64,000 nucleotides of DNA from an uncultured Lachnospiraceae bacterium (GTDB taxonomy: Bacteria > Bacillota > Clostridia > Lachnospirales > Lachnospiraceae), in the NCBI GenBank assembly GCA_951802115.1, contig CATOPL010000014.1, forward strand, positions 1 to 64,000. Reading direction: 5' to 3'. Shown here piece by piece: positions 35,097-43,709 of this stretch. Positions within the stretch are counted from its first letter, which is position 1, and each line of letters begins with the position of its first letter. Under the pieces are notes generated by a model. That model searched no databases. It saw only the letters and a program-made list of their open reading frames with translations, and was not told the DNA's origin. The translations under genes were made by a program, and so were the position numbers.

Positions 35097-35852
35097 TTAT
35101 CTTTCCGCCATATATTTGTTCGTAATCTCAAAAACAGTTCCGTCTGCGATGATAGCATCAAGCGCTTTATCAATATCATCAAGCAGTTCTTCATTTCCTT
35201 TTGCCACCGCTATGCAGCATCCTCTTGCCACAAATTCTTCTTCGAGAATTCTCAGACCGTCTGTACCGGTCGTCAATTCTTCCGCCAACTCCTGATCAAT
35301 GATAACCGCATCAATCGTTTCATTGCTCAGTGCCTGCAGCGCATCTGCTCCGTCATCATACGATTTCACTGCTGCCTCTGGCAGCTCAGATGCAACAAGC
35401 TCTGCAGATATTCCGCTCAGAACTCCAATCAACCCACCCGCAACATCAGCCCCTGCTGTAATCTCACTGTCTGAGCGGACAATCACTGCCTGTTCTATTC
35501 TCATATACGGATCACTGAAATCTGCTTCTTTGAGGCTTTCTTCCTCTGCAGCCAGCCCTGCCATCCCAATGTGCGCCTTTCTGTCATTCAGTTCATCAAA
35601 AATCGAATCAGATTCTGTATCTCTGATTTCAAGTTCCATCCCCAGTTTCCCTGCGATTGCCTGTGCAATCTCCACATCAATTCCGACAATCTCATCTCCT
35701 GCATAATACACATATGGTTCTACATACGCATTTGTCGCCATAACCAGAGCCTCTCCTCTGGAAGGATTGTTAAATCGATTACCACCGCAGCCGCATACAG
35801 TCGCTGCCATACATACACATAAAATCCAACCGGACCGTCTCTTTTTCATCAT
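35097..35852 (-). CDS. Amino-acid-binding lipoprotein of an ABC transporter (second copy)
   Basis: 251 residues, periplasmic-binding-protein family 3 (polar amino acids). Lipobox V-C-G-Cys22. The core LVMATNAYVEPYVYYAGDEI then VGIDVEIAQAIAGKLGMELE parallels the other binding protein of this operon (VMATNAYFEPYEYYEGDQVV), but the ligand-contact region differs (IGMAGLAAEEES in place of MGVAGMTVTEDR). It is the last gene, 59 bases after the ATPase and beyond a hairpin, so it may be expressed less. A paralogue retained in the same operon suggests different substrate preference or an adaptor role. Confidence 0.85.
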   Translation of the reverse strand: MMKKRRSGWILCVCMAATVCGCGGNRFNNPSRGEALVMATNAYVEPYVYYAGDEIVGIDVEIAQAIAGKLGMELEIRDTESDSIFDELNDRKAHIGMAGLAAEEESLKEADFSDPYMRIEQAVIVRSDSEITAGADVAGGLIGVLSGISAELVASELPEAAVKSYDDGADALQALSNETIDAVIIDQELAEELTTGTDGLRILEEEFVARGCCIAVAKGNEELLDDIDKALDAIIADGTVFEITNKYMAER

Positions 35853-35888
35853 TCCCCTGTTCCCTTAACATCAATATCACTGACAATA

Positions 35889-35908
35889 CCGCAGGCATAA
35901 GCCTGCGG
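35889..35908. terminator. Hairpin between the ATPase gene and the second binding protein
   Basis: Perfect 8-bp stem CCGCAGGC / GCCTGCGG with tetraloop ATAA. No U-tract, so attenuation or mRNA processing that lowers the downstream gene is more likely than full termination. Confidence 0.5.
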
Positions 35909-35911
35909 CTG

Positions 35912-36649
35912 CTACAGAACTTTTCCAAGAAAGCTCTTCAATCTTTCATTGCACGGGTTTCCAAAAAATTCTTCCGGGGCATTCTGCTCCATCAGAATCC
36001 CTTCATCCAGAAACACTACCCGATCCGCCACCTCTCTGGCAAACCCCATCTCATGAGTCACAACCACCATTGTCATACGTTCTCTCGCCAGATCTCTCAT
36101 TACCTGGAGCACCTCGCCGACCATCTCCGGATCAAGCGCAGAAGTCGGTTCGTCAAAAAGCATCACTTCCGGACGCATACACAGTGCACGGACAATCGCG
36201 ATCCGCTGTTTTTGCCCGCCGGAAAGCTGACTTGGATATGCATGTGCACGGTCTGCGAGTCCTACACGCTCCAAAAGTTCCATGGCATATTTTTCAGCTT
36301 CCTCTGCCGTCTGCTTTAAAAGCTTTTCCGGGCCGATCGTCATATTTCTCAGGATATCCATATGAGGAAACAGATTAAAGTGCTGAAACACCATTCCCAT
36401 CTTCTGGCGATGAAGGTCAATATCTACATTTTTATCTGTGATATCCACATCTTTAAAATAGATATGACCGCCGGTCGGAACTTCCAGGAGGTTCAGGCAG
36501 CGCAAAAACGTACTCTTTCCGGAACCGGAAGGTCCGATGATTACAACGACTTCCCCTTTTCTGATCTCAAGATCAATTCCCTTTAAAACCTCTTTTCCGG
36601 AAAAGCTCTTCCGTACATTCTCCGCCCGGATCAATATGTTACCGCTCAC
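35912..36649 (-). CDS. glnQ: Polar amino-acid ABC transporter ATPase
   Basis: 245 residues. Walker [11 protein letters not shown]-loop [11 protein letters not shown], signature [11 protein letters not shown], Walker [15 protein letters not shown] and H-loop VTHEMGFA are intact. Typical of the PAAT family (GlnQ/HisP). Overlaps the permease gene end by 11 bases. Substrate cannot be told from sequence, so the symbol is by family only. Confidence 0.93.
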   Translation of the reverse strand: MSGNILIRAENVRKSFSGKEVLKGIDLEIRKGEVVVIIGPSGSGKSTFLRCLNLLEVPTGGHIYFKDVDITDKNVDIDLHRQKMGMVFQHFNLFPHMDILRNMTIGPEKLLKQTAEEAEKYAMELLERVGLADRAHAYPSQLSGGQKQRIAIVRALCMRPEVMLFDEPTSALDPEMVGEVLQVMRDLARERMTMVVVTHEMGFAREVADRVVFLDEGILMEQNAPEEFFGNPCNERLKSFLGKVL

Positions 36650-37331
36650 TCTGATTCAGCCTCCTTTCCAGCATGGACACCAGTTTGGTAAAGCCAAGGA
36701 CCAGAACCAGATAGACAAACGCCACCCCGATCAAAGGCATAAATGCATCATAGGTACGACTCCGGATGATATCTCCTCCCTTAGTCAGATCCTGCAGAGC
36801 AATATACCCGGATATGGAAGTTTCTTTCAGGAGCACTATAAACTCGTTTCCAAGCGCCGGAAGCACATTTTTAAACGCCTGCGGCAGAATAATATACCAC
36901 ATAGTCTGCGTATAGCTAAAACCAATACTTCTGCCCGCCTCCATCTGCCCGATATCTATGGACATGATACCCGCACGGCAGATTTCCGCCACATATGCAC
37001 CGGAATTTATACCGAATGCAAGCACCGCCACCAGAATCTTGCTGACTCCTTTAACCGATCCGAAGATTACAAAATACATGATCAGAAGCTGCACAACCGC
37101 CGGCGTACCGCGGATTACCGTCAGATAAATCTGACACAGCGCATTCATGATCTTCATCTTCCCGGTCCTGTCGTATGTAGAACGGATAATCGCCACCAGA
37201 AAGCCGAGAACAATTCCCAGAAGCGTCGCAAACAACGTCACCTCCAACGTGATCTTCAGGCCGTCCCACATATACATCCACCGGTCGTCTTTTATGAAAT
37301 TAAGATAAAAACGCTCCTGAAAGTTTCCCAT
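36639..37331 (-). CDS. Polar amino-acid ABC transporter permease
   Basis: 230 residues, five or six membrane helices. The inner-membrane EAA motif reads [40 protein letters not shown] stretch (here [20 protein letters not shown]) is the His/Glu/Gln family pore signature. A single permease suggests a homodimer. Lies between the first binding protein (10-base gap) and the ATPase (overlap). Confidence 0.93.
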   Translation of the reverse strand: MGNFQERFYLNFIKDDRWMYMWDGLKITLEVTLFATLLGIVLGFLVAIIRSTYDRTGKMKIMNALCQIYLTVIRGTPAVVQLLIMYFVIFGSVKGVSKILVAVLAFGINSGAYVAEICRAGIMSIDIGQMEAGRSIGFSYTQTMWYIILPQAFKNVLPALGNEFIVLLKETSISGYIALQDLTKGGDIIRSRTYDAFMPLIGVAFVYLVLVLGFTKLVSMLERRLNQSER

Positions 37332-37341
37332 ATTCTATTCC

Positions 37342-38220
37342 TTACTCTGCTGTAATGTATTTGTCAATAATTGCCTGAATCGTTCCGTCTGCGGTCAGCT
37401 CATCCAGTGCGGCATTCACTTTCTCCAGTAATTCCTCATTGTCTTTTGCAAAAGCAATCGCATATTCCTCAGTAATAAATTCTTCTTCCAGAATCTTCAG
37501 GCCTTCAGCTTTGGATACGAACTGCTTTGCCGGCTCATTATCAATGATTACTGCATCGATCATACCGTTTGCCAGCGCCTGCACAGCATCCATACCTTTA
37601 TTATACTGTTCAATATCAGCACCTTCAATATCTGAAGCAAAGATATCTCCGGTTGTGCCAAGCTGAACGCCGATTTTCTTTCCGCTCAGATCCGCTTTGC
37701 CGGTAATCTCGCTGTTCTCCTGAACAATAATCACCTGCGTAGCCGTCGTATAAGGCTTACTGAAATTCACATTGACCAGACGGTCTTCTGTGACTGTCAT
37801 ACCTGCCACACCCATATCCGCTTTACCGGAATTGACAGCCGGAATAATGGAATCGAATTCCATATCCTCGATCTCAAGCTCCATTCCCAGCTTCTCGGCA
37901 ACTGCCGCTGCCATCTCGGCATCGATACCGACAACCTGATCGCCTTCATAATATTCATACGGCTCAAAGTATGCATTCGTTGCCATAACCAGCGTACCGC
38001 CTGTTGGCGCTTCTGCCTCACTCTCCGTCTCTTCTGCCGCGTCTGCGCTTTCTGCCGGAGCTTCGGTTTCTTCTGCCGCGTCTGTGCTCTCTGCCGGAGC
38101 TTCGGTTTCTTCTGCCGCGTCTGCGCTCTCCGCCGGAGCCGCTTCCTTGTTTCCGCAGCCCGTCACCATTGCAGCCGTCATTACTGCGCATAACATCATA
38201 CTGATCACTTTCTTTTTCAT
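37342..38220 (-). CDS. Amino-acid-binding lipoprotein of an ABC transporter (first copy)
   Basis: 292 residues. Signal peptide and lipobox VTG-Cys22, then a flexible acidic linker built from three 13-residue tandem repeats of the type APAESADAAEETE, then a family 3 solute-binding domain (GGTLVMATNAYFEPYEYYEG, VAGMTVTEDR, GKKIGVQLGTTGD, DAVIIDNEPAK). The ATG at 38218-38220 is 6 bases after AGGAGG; a longer open frame upstream crosses the promoter. First gene of a four-gene transporter operon. Confidence 0.92.
   Translation of the reverse strand: MKKKVISMMLCAVMTAAMVTGCGNKEAAPAESADAAEETEAPAESTDAAEETEAPAESADAAEETESEAEAPTGGTLVMATNAYFEPYEYYEGDQVVGIDAEMAAAVAEKLGMELEIEDMEFDSIIPAVNSGKADMGVAGMTVTEDRLVNVNFSKPYTTATQVIIVQENSEITGKADLSGKKIGVQLGTTGDIFASDIEGADIEQYNKGMDAVQALANGMIDAVIIDNEPAKQFVSKAEGLKILEEEFITEEYAIAFAKDNEELLEKVNAALDELTADGTIQAIIDKYITAE
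38031..38147. repeat. Three tandem 39-bp repeats in the linker of the binding protein
   Basis: The unit beginning CTTCTGCCGCGTCTG recurs at 38031, 38070 and 38109 with exact 39-base period and few differences. In frame it encodes the 13-residue acidic linker repeats. Near-identity at DNA level suggests recent expansion and probable strain-to-strain length variation. Confidence 0.85.
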
Positions 38221-38316
38221 AATGTTCCTCCTCTTTCTTTCGATATGTACTGCTGTTGTCATTGCGGCAAATAACAATTCCTGTTCTTCCCCATAGAATG
38301 ACTCCATCAGCAATCT

Positions 38317-38369
38317 GGTTCTTTTACAGAACCTAACTGACATTATAAAGCAAACTTTTTGTATTGCAA
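38317..38369 (-). promoter_or_regulatory. Promoter of the amino-acid transporter operon with an initiation-site palindrome
   Basis: Minus strand: -35 TTGCAA (38364-38369), 16-base spacer, perfect -10 TATAAT (38342-38347). Just downstream, GGTTCT/AGAACC (38317-38322, 38328-38333) forms a palindrome that could be an operator or a leader hairpin. The rest of the gap up to the xerD terminator shows nothing else. Confidence 0.65.
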
Positions 38370-38515
38370 GCTTTTTTTGTATTTTTTCTGCATAAATATA
38401 CCTTGAATGTAACTTTATGCATCTTTTTCCACTCATTGTATCTGAAAATTACTTTTTCGTCGTCTGCGCGTCACAATTTGCGGGAGATTAGCTCCAAATG
38501 AATGCGCCGCAGCAC

Positions 38516-38548
38516 AAAAAAGAAATGCAGATCCTTTCCGAATCTGCA
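38516..38548 (-). terminator. Terminator after the xerD-like gene
   Basis: Stem TGCAGAT / ATCTGCA (38526-38532, 38542-38548) followed on the minus strand by TTTCTTTTTT. Confidence 0.85.
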
Positions 38549-38559
38549 CCCTTCGTCCG

Positions 38560-39453
38560 TCATGATTCTTCCCTTCCTCTTGGATGGACTCTGCTGTATT
38601 CCGACTTCATATGCGGCTGAAATCCGGCATAGACCTGTGTGGCTGTCAGATCCGTATGTCCGAGAATCTCCTGAATCGTATGCAGCTCTGCCCCATTGGA
38701 AGCCATATGCGCCGCACAGGAATGACGAAACATTCTGGGCGTAATATCTTTCTCAATTCCCGCCTTGCGCGCATAACTTTTCAGAACCTTCCAGAAACCC
38801 TGTCTGCTCATAGGAGCCCCGGAACAGTTCAAAAACAGAAAATCCATATGCTCTTTTTTCAGAAAACAGTCCCGCCCCTGATCGATGTACTGCGTCAGCG
38901 CCGCCCCGGCTTTGGGTCCAAAAGGAACCATCCGTTCCCTGTCTCCATCCCTGCAGATGACCCAGTTAAAACGAAGATTAATATCGCTGACACTTAAATG
39001 AACCAACTCGCTGACTCTCATCCCGGTGGCATACAAAAGCTCCAGCATCGCTTTATCCCGATATCCTTTCGGGCTGACAGCAGACGGCTGCTCCAGAAGA
39101 TACTCCATTTCGGAAATGGTCAGTATTCCCGGAACATGTTTTTCCACCTTCGGAGCTTTCAGGCGGAACGAAGGATCTTCTTCCAGTCTCCGGCTGCGGA
39201 CCAGATACTCAAAAAAAGCTTTCATAGATGCAATATAGCGGGATATTGTAGAAGCCGCCCTTCCACTTTTTTCCAGAGACAAAACATAAGAGTTCAGCAT
39301 GGTTGCCGTTATGGCATCAATAGAACTCACACCCTGACTTTCCACATAATGCATCATTTTTGCCAGATCGCTGTGATAAGACATGACTGTATTACGGGAA
39401 GCTTTTTTCTCATCTTCCAGATATGTTACAAAATACCGTATCTCCTCGTCCAT
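38560..39453 (-). CDS. xerD: XerD-like tyrosine recombinase with altered catalytic residues
   Basis: 297 residues. N-terminal SAM-like core-binding domain (1-105) and catalytic domain. Present: Arg146 in GMRVSEL, Arg243, His266 in LGHTDL, and Tyr275 nucleophile in ATQVYAGF. The usual HxLRH block reads PRMFRH, so the first catalytic His position is Arg240, and the GKGxKER loop that carries the catalytic Lys reads CRDGDRER. Location next to spoIIM and its length fit XerD, but the substitutions make full activity uncertain. An integrase-like gene is otherwise unsupported: there are no mobile-element neighbours. Confidence 0.8.
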   Translation of the reverse strand: MDEEIRYFVTYLEDEKKASRNTVMSYHSDLAKMMHYVESQGVSSIDAITATMLNSYVLSLEKSGRAASTISRYIASMKAFFEYLVRSRRLEEDPSFRLKAPKVEKHVPGILTISEMEYLLEQPSAVSPKGYRDKAMLELLYATGMRVSELVHLSVSDINLRFNWVICRDGDRERMVPFGPKAGAALTQYIDQGRDCFLKKEHMDFLFLNCSGAPMSRQGFWKVLKSYARKAGIEKDITPRMFRHSCAAHMASNGAELHTIQEILGHTDLTATQVYAGFQPHMKSEYSRVHPRGREES

Positions 39454-39523
39454 TTTTTTACCCTCAATACTATAAACATGCTTACAGTATAACCAAGACC
39501 GGCTTCGATTTCAATATTTTTTC

Positions 39524-40078
39524 TTACATTTTCCTTAATATCTGCTGCAACAGCAGCGGGTTTAAATATACCTCTGTCACAATCCCAAATAAAAGGAAGA
39601 AAAATCCTGCCCCTGCAAAGAACAGATACTTTTTCCGGCTGCTGCTGCCGTTCCATAGCCACAGTAAAAACCAGCCAAAAGCAGGCAGATAAAATAAAAT
39701 CTGAGGTATCACTCCGGCCACACAGATCAGCACGCCTTTCAGCCCCAGTCTGACAGTTGATACACTGATCATCGTTCCCCACGTCATTCCCAGAAAAAAC
39801 AAAAACAGACCCATCAGCACCGGCGCGGCAGAGACCGCACCGCAGCAGACCAGCAGAGCATACTGACCACACCGGTACCCGCCTACATATCGAAACAGCT
39901 TTTTTCCGTCAATTTCCAAAGCCGCATATTGATTCAAAAAATATTCACTGAAAATTCCGGCAAAAGAATCATCACTTAATGTCTGTACAAACAGAATTCC
40001 TGCCAGAATCCCTGCAAAAAACAGGATCAGACAGGTTCCCGGACTGATACTTTTATGATAGATCAATGTTTCTTTCAT
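39524..40078 (-). CDS. spoIIM: Stage II sporulation protein M
   Basis: 184 residues, about five membrane helices, ending with the typical VTEVYLNPLLLQQILRKM segment. In Bacillus SpoIIM works with SpoIID and SpoIIP in septal peptidoglycan hydrolysis during engulfment. The ATG at 40076-40078 is 8 bases after GGGAGG; an earlier ATG has no site. The spoIIM-xerD neighbourhood is typical of Firmicutes. Similarity is mainly hydrophobic pattern plus the C-terminal motif. Confidence 0.85.
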   Translation of the reverse strand: MKETLIYHKSISPGTCLILFFAGILAGILFVQTLSDDSFAGIFSEYFLNQYAALEIDGKKLFRYVGGYRCGQYALLVCCGAVSAAPVLMGLFLFFLGMTWGTMISVSTVRLGLKGVLICVAGVIPQILFYLPAFGWFLLWLWNGSSSRKKYLFFAGAGFFFLLFGIVTEVYLNPLLLQQILRKM

Positions 40079-40123
40079 AGAATAAACCTCCCTGTTCATT
40101 CTATGAACAAAAACTGTCTTATA

Positions 40124-40918
40124 TTACATTTCCCTGCATTTTTTTAAAACAGCCTCCGAAGCCTTCAATACCGCACTGCGCATCCCATATTCCTCCAATG
40201 CTGCCACGCCTTCAATCGTGGTCCCTGCAGGACTGCACACCTTATCCTTCAGTTCTCCGGGATGTTCTCCTGTTTCGAGAACCATCGCTGCCGCCCCTTT
40301 TACTGCCTGAGCTGCAAATATATAGGCCTGCTTTCTTGACATTCCTGACCGGACTGCGCCGTCAGCCAGCGCTTCAATAAATAAATACGCAAAAGCAGGC
40401 GAACTTCCGCTGGCACACACCACCGCATCCATCAGTGATTCACTGACAAATTCCACGTTTCCGCAGGCTCTGAACAGTTTTTCCACCACTGTCAGTTCTA
40501 CATCAGAAAACTCTTCCTTTCTGCAGCTTAATCCCGTCATTCCCTCCCCGATCATAGCCGGCGTATTCGGCATGGCGCGAACGATTCTTCTATCTTTTCC
40601 AATCTCCAGCTTTAATTCTTCAATGGTTTTTCCCGGTGCAAGCGAAATAATCACATGCTCCGGAGTCAGCATATAGCGAATCCCTTTTATCACTTCTTCA
40701 TAATACTGAGGTTTGACTGCCAGAATCAGATATCTGCATTTATTTGCACATTCTGCGTTCGAATCGGTATATTCCACCCCTGTCTTCTCATATATCCGCC
40801 GTTTCGTCTCCATTGTTTTTGCACAAAATAAAATCTCATCCTTGGAAAACACTTTCAGCGCTCCGAAAAGAATTGCCGTACCCATATTTCCCATACCGAT
40901 AAAACCAATCTTTGCCAT
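40124..40918 (-). CDS. proC: Pyrroline-5-carboxylate reductase
   Basis: 264 residues. Last step of proline synthesis. N-terminal Rossmann loop IGFIGMGNMGTAI, ILAVKPQYYEEV, MPNTPAMIGEG, and the C-terminal signature SGSSPAFAYLFIEALADGAV then GMSRKQAY are intact. The ATG at 40916-40918 follows GGAGG by 9 bases; the extra upstream codons are not needed. Confidence 0.95.
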   Translation of the reverse strand: MAKIGFIGMGNMGTAILFGALKVFSKDEILFCAKTMETKRRIYEKTGVEYTDSNAECANKCRYLILAVKPQYYEEVIKGIRYMLTPEHVIISLAPGKTIEELKLEIGKDRRIVRAMPNTPAMIGEGMTGLSCRKEEFSDVELTVVEKLFRACGNVEFVSESLMDAVVCASGSSPAFAYLFIEALADGAVRSGMSRKQAYIFAAQAVKGAAAMVLETGEHPGELKDKVCSPAGTTIEGVAALEEYGMRSAVLKASEAVLKKCREM

Positions 40919-41235
40919 CTGTCTGTACCTCCATATTTTGCAGCATTTCATCAAAAACCCTTCTGCATGGCACAACTATATCACACGAAACGACCTTTTT
41001 CAACATTTTGCTTTTTTGAACCGTGTAACTTTATTTTCAGATTTGGTATAGTATACATTTTTTCGTATTTCCTTGACATTTTCTGACATCCGTATTACTC
41101 TATAACCATCTGTAATACATACTTATCAGTCATCAGCTGATTGATAAGCTCTCGGGCGTGTCTTAAAAATATTTTCTGTCAGAGGAATGCAGATGGCGGG
41201 AATGATGTTTAAGACATACTTCAGTATGAAAGAAA
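40919..41235. other. Divergent region between proC and the lysine riboswitch
   Basis: 317 bases without a supported gene. A plausible plus-strand promoter is TTGACA (41073-41078), 17 bases, TACTCT (41096-41101). At 41156-41165 / 41208-41217 the arms GTGTCTTAAA / TTTAAGACAT form a long-range inverted repeat; its GCGTGTC edge resembles the hairpin at 31631-31675. The minus strand across it reads LKYVLNIIPAICIPLTENIF without a start codon, so it may be an interspersed repeat. Confidence 0.45.
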
Positions 41236-41400
41236 AAGATAGAGGCGCGGCTGATACCATCAGGTTCCTTGCAACCGGACAGGCATCCCAAAGGTTTCGA
41301 AGAGATCATCCGCCGAAGCAGTGTTTCTGCCTGAAGAAATGCTGCTGGGGTGCAGCAGAATATGCTGCACACTGTCACAGGTATGTGAAGCGCTATCGTT
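41236..41400 (+). ncRNA. Lysine riboswitch (L box)
   Basis: Core matches the L-box: 5' GATAGAGGCGCGG (41238-41250), GCCGAAGCAG with its CTGCTGGGG partner region, a P4 stem TGCAGCA/TGCTGCA, the conserved ACTGTCAC, and the closing P1 strand GCGCTATC, with GATAG (41238-41242) pairing CTATC (41393-41397). The same start and end are seen in Bacillus lysC. I could not verify every base of the P2 turn. It is followed by an intrinsic terminator, so lysine binding should switch off the downstream carrier. Confidence 0.87.
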
Positions 41401-41421
41401 TGTGAAAACAATTCTTGCAGT

Positions 41422-41455
41422 CATGGACGTTACACGTGCCATGGCTTTTTCTTTT
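41422..41455 (+). terminator. Expression-platform terminator of the lysine riboswitch
   Basis: Stem CATGG-ACGT / ACGT-CCATG (41422-41430, 41434-41443, one bulged G) with a 3-base loop, followed by TTTTTCTTTT. It ends 40 bases before the carrier start. Confidence 0.85.
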
Positions 41456-41494
41456 GTCTGGTTACAGAAATAAAAATACAGGTGGGAAAATGTT

Positions 41495-42991
41495 ATGTAT
41501 GCAACTTTCTGGTCCCTGGTGCCGCCCTTGGTCGCGATTATCCTTGCGCTGATCACCAAAGAAGTTTACAGTTCTCTGTTCGTGGGAATTGTAACGGCTG
41601 CACTTTTTATCACGAATTTCAACGTTGCCTCCGCTTACACAACCATGTTCAGCGACGGATTTATCTCTTCCCTGGCGGACAGCGGACACGTGGGAATTCT
41701 GATCTTTCTGGTCATCCTTGGCACCATCGTCGTACTCATGAACAAGGCCGGCGGCTCCGCCGCCTATGGAAAATGGGCGCAGGAAAAGATCAAAACCCGC
41801 AAAGGCACTCTGCTGGCAACCTTCGCCCTCGGAGCTCTGATCTTTGTAGATGATTATTTTAACTGTCTGACCGTAGGAAGCGTCATGCGTCCGGTCACTG
41901 ACAAGCACAATGTGTCCCGCGCAAAGCTGGCCTATCTGATCGACGCGACGGCGGCTCCGGTCTGCATGATCGCACCGATTTCATCCTGGGCCGCTGCAGT
42001 TGCAGGCGTAGTGGAAGGCACAGACGGTCTGACACTGTTTATCAATGCCATCCCCTACAATCTGTACTCTCTGCTGACTATCGCAACCATCATTATCATT
42101 ACATTGTGGGATATTGACTTTGGCCCCATGAAGACACATGAAAAAAATGCCAAAAACGGCGACCTTTTTACTTCCGGCGAGAAGATCGCAGACGACAGCG
42201 CCTTCAACGCTGTGTCCGAAAAAGGAAAGGTCATCGATCTGGCATTTCCGGTCATCGTGCTCATCGCCTGCTGCATCATCGGTATGATTTATACCGGCGG
42301 GTTCTTTGAAGGCGAAAGCTTTGTAAATTCTTTTGCCAACTGCGATGCTCCTACAGGTCTCTCCATGGGTTCTGTGGCAGCGCTTTTAATCACGATCGTC
42401 TTCTATCTCTGCCGGAAAGTACTTACTTTCAAAGTCTGTATGGGAGCTTTTCCGGAAGGATTCAAAGCCATGATCAGTCCGATCCTCATTCTGACTTTCG
42501 CATGGACTCTGTCCGGTCTGACCGGCAAGCTGGGCGCAGCGGAATATGTCAGCGGTATATTCGAAGGAAGCGCTGCAGGACTTGCCGGCATGCTCCCGGC
42601 CATTGTCTTTCTGGTAGCAATTTTCCTGGCCTTCTCCACAGGAACTTCCTGGGGAACGTTCGGAATCCTGCTCCCGATCGTTGTAGGCATCAACCTGCCC
42701 GGCAACCTTCTGATCATCACTATCGCTGCATGCCTGGCCGGCGCAGTCTGCGGAGACCACTGTTCTCCGATCTCCGACACCACAATTATGGCCTCCGCCG
42801 GTGCACAGTGTGACCACATCAACCATGTGTCCACGCAGCTTCCCTATGCAATGCTGGTAGCCGCCGTATCGTTCGTGGGCTACTGTATTGCAGGTTTCGT
42901 GCAGAACGCCTGGGCCATCCTTGCGATCTCTCTGGTTCTGCTCGGCGCAGTCCTGTTCGGAATGAAAAAATTCTTTCTTGTAACTGACTAG
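41495..42991 (+). CDS. lysW: NhaC-superfamily carrier, probable lysine transporter LysW
   Basis: 498 residues, ten or more membrane helices. NhaC-type ion-coupled carrier: FVDDYFNCLTVGSVMRPVTD, STGTSWGTFGILLPI and GDHCSPISDTTIMASAGAQC are family blocks. Sequence alone says Na+/H+ antiporter superfamily; the lysine riboswitch in the leader points to lysine uptake, as proposed earlier for L-box-controlled NhaC carriers (LysW). GGTGGG lies 8 bases before ATG. It is a single-gene unit on the plus strand closed by a strong terminator. Codon use is richer in C-ending codons than in neighbours, by eye. Confidence 0.85.
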   Translation: MYATFWSLVPPLVAIILALITKEVYSSLFVGIVTAALFITNFNVASAYTTMFSDGFISSLADSGHVGILIFLVILGTIVVLMNKAGGSAAYGKWAQEKIKTRKGTLLATFALGALIFVDDYFNCLTVGSVMRPVTDKHNVSRAKLAYLIDATAAPVCMIAPISSWAAAVAGVVEGTDGLTLFINAIPYNLYSLLTIATIIIITLWDIDFGPMKTHEKNAKNGDLFTSGEKIADDSAFNAVSEKGKVIDLAFPVIVLIACCIIGMIYTGGFFEGESFVNSFANCDAPTGLSMGSVAALLITIVFYLCRKVLTFKVCMGAFPEGFKAMISPILILTFAWTLSGLTGKLGAAEYVSGIFEGSAAGLAGMLPAIVFLVAIFLAFSTGTSWGTFGILLPIVVGINLPGNLLIITIAACLAGAVCGDHCSPISDTTIMASAGAQCDHINHVSTQLPYAMLVAAVSFVGYCIAGFVQNAWAILAISLVLLGAVLFGMKKFFLVTD

Positions 42992-43002
42992 ATTTTTCAA
43001 AT

Positions 43003-43044
43003 AAACAGGGGCTGTCATAAAACGCCCCTGTTTGTTATTTTTTT
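43003..43044. terminator. Bidirectional terminator after lysW
   Basis: Perfect 10-bp stem AAACAGGGGC / GCCCCTGTTT (43003-43012, 43024-43033), 11-base loop, then TGTTATTTTTTT on the plus strand. The A-rich 5' side can serve the convergent nrdG transcript. Confidence 0.9.
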
Positions 43045-43175
43045 ATTGTCTTTCCTTCATCATCTGGACAAACTGACAAGTAGGCGCCGATCAGAAGGAA
43101 ATATTTCTTCTCCGGAAATCCCCTTTACATTTGTCCACCATCCCTCTCTGCCATAGAGCTGATAGTAAGGCATTT

Positions 43176-43709
43176 TTACAAATCATCGTATTCACTTTTA
43201 TACAATACGATTTTCCCGGCCCGTCTCGTCTTTTCCATATCTATCACTCTCTGATTCCTGCTTCCCCGATACGACAGCGTCAAATCTCTTTCGGACAGCA
43301 GAAACGGACCGTCTACCAGAAAATCAGCCAGCCAAAGAAGCTGCTCTACTCCGTTTCCCTTCATCTGTACAAGTTCTTCATACCGATATCCGGTATAAAC
43401 CATCAGATTTTTCCCCATAGCCTTTACTTTCTCGGCAATCGGCACCAGAGCTTCCGCCTGCATAAAAGGTTCTCCGCCGGAAAAGGTAACTCCGGATAGC
43501 AGAGGATTACCGGTAATCTGCGCCAGAATCTCTTCCGCATCCGCCTCTCTCCCACCCTGCGGATCATGCGTCTCCGGATTATGGCATCCAGGACAATGAT
43601 GCGGACAACCCTGCGCAAAGATCACATAACGAATACCCGGACCATCTACAATCGAGTCCTTTTGTATCCCCGCAATCCGAAGCGTCTTATGACAGACTGT
43701 GTTTAACAC
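43176..43709 (-). CDS. nrdG: Anaerobic ribonucleotide reductase activase
   Basis: 177 residues. Radical SAM protein that installs the glycyl radical on the class III reductase. The cluster motif is CPHHCPGCHNPETH (CxxxCxxC), followed by TFSGGEPFMQ. The start is GTG (43707-43709) with GGAGG 9 bases upstream, giving MLNTVCHKTLRIAGI; the open frame continues to an ATG at 43736 that has no site. Its first 23 bases overlap the end of the small glycyl-radical ORF, so activase and radical segment are translationally coupled. Confidence 0.94.
   Translation of the reverse strand: MLNTVCHKTLRIAGIQKDSIVDGPGIRYVIFAQGCPHHCPGCHNPETHDPQGGREADAEEILAQITGNPLLSGVTFSGGEPFMQAEALVPIAEKVKAMGKNLMVYTGYRYEELVQMKGNGVEQLLWLADFLVDGPFLLSERDLTLSYRGSRNQRVIDMEKTRRAGKIVLYKSEYDDL

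Noticed and set aside
38560..39453. Tyrosine recombinase as the integrase of a mobile element using the tRNA-Gly
   Set aside because: It is 28 kb away, beside spoIIM as in chromosomal xerD loci, and no attachment repeats or cargo genes are visible.
41163..41411. Overlapping small frames on both strands across the lysine riboswitch
   Set aside because: They run through the structured aptamer and lack ribosome-binding sites; the RNA element explains the conservation better.
43041..43173. 37-residue minus-strand frame (MPYYQLYGREGWWTNVKGIS...) directly after nrdG
   Set aside because: Plausible composition but no ribosome-binding site and no known family; left out as unsupported.
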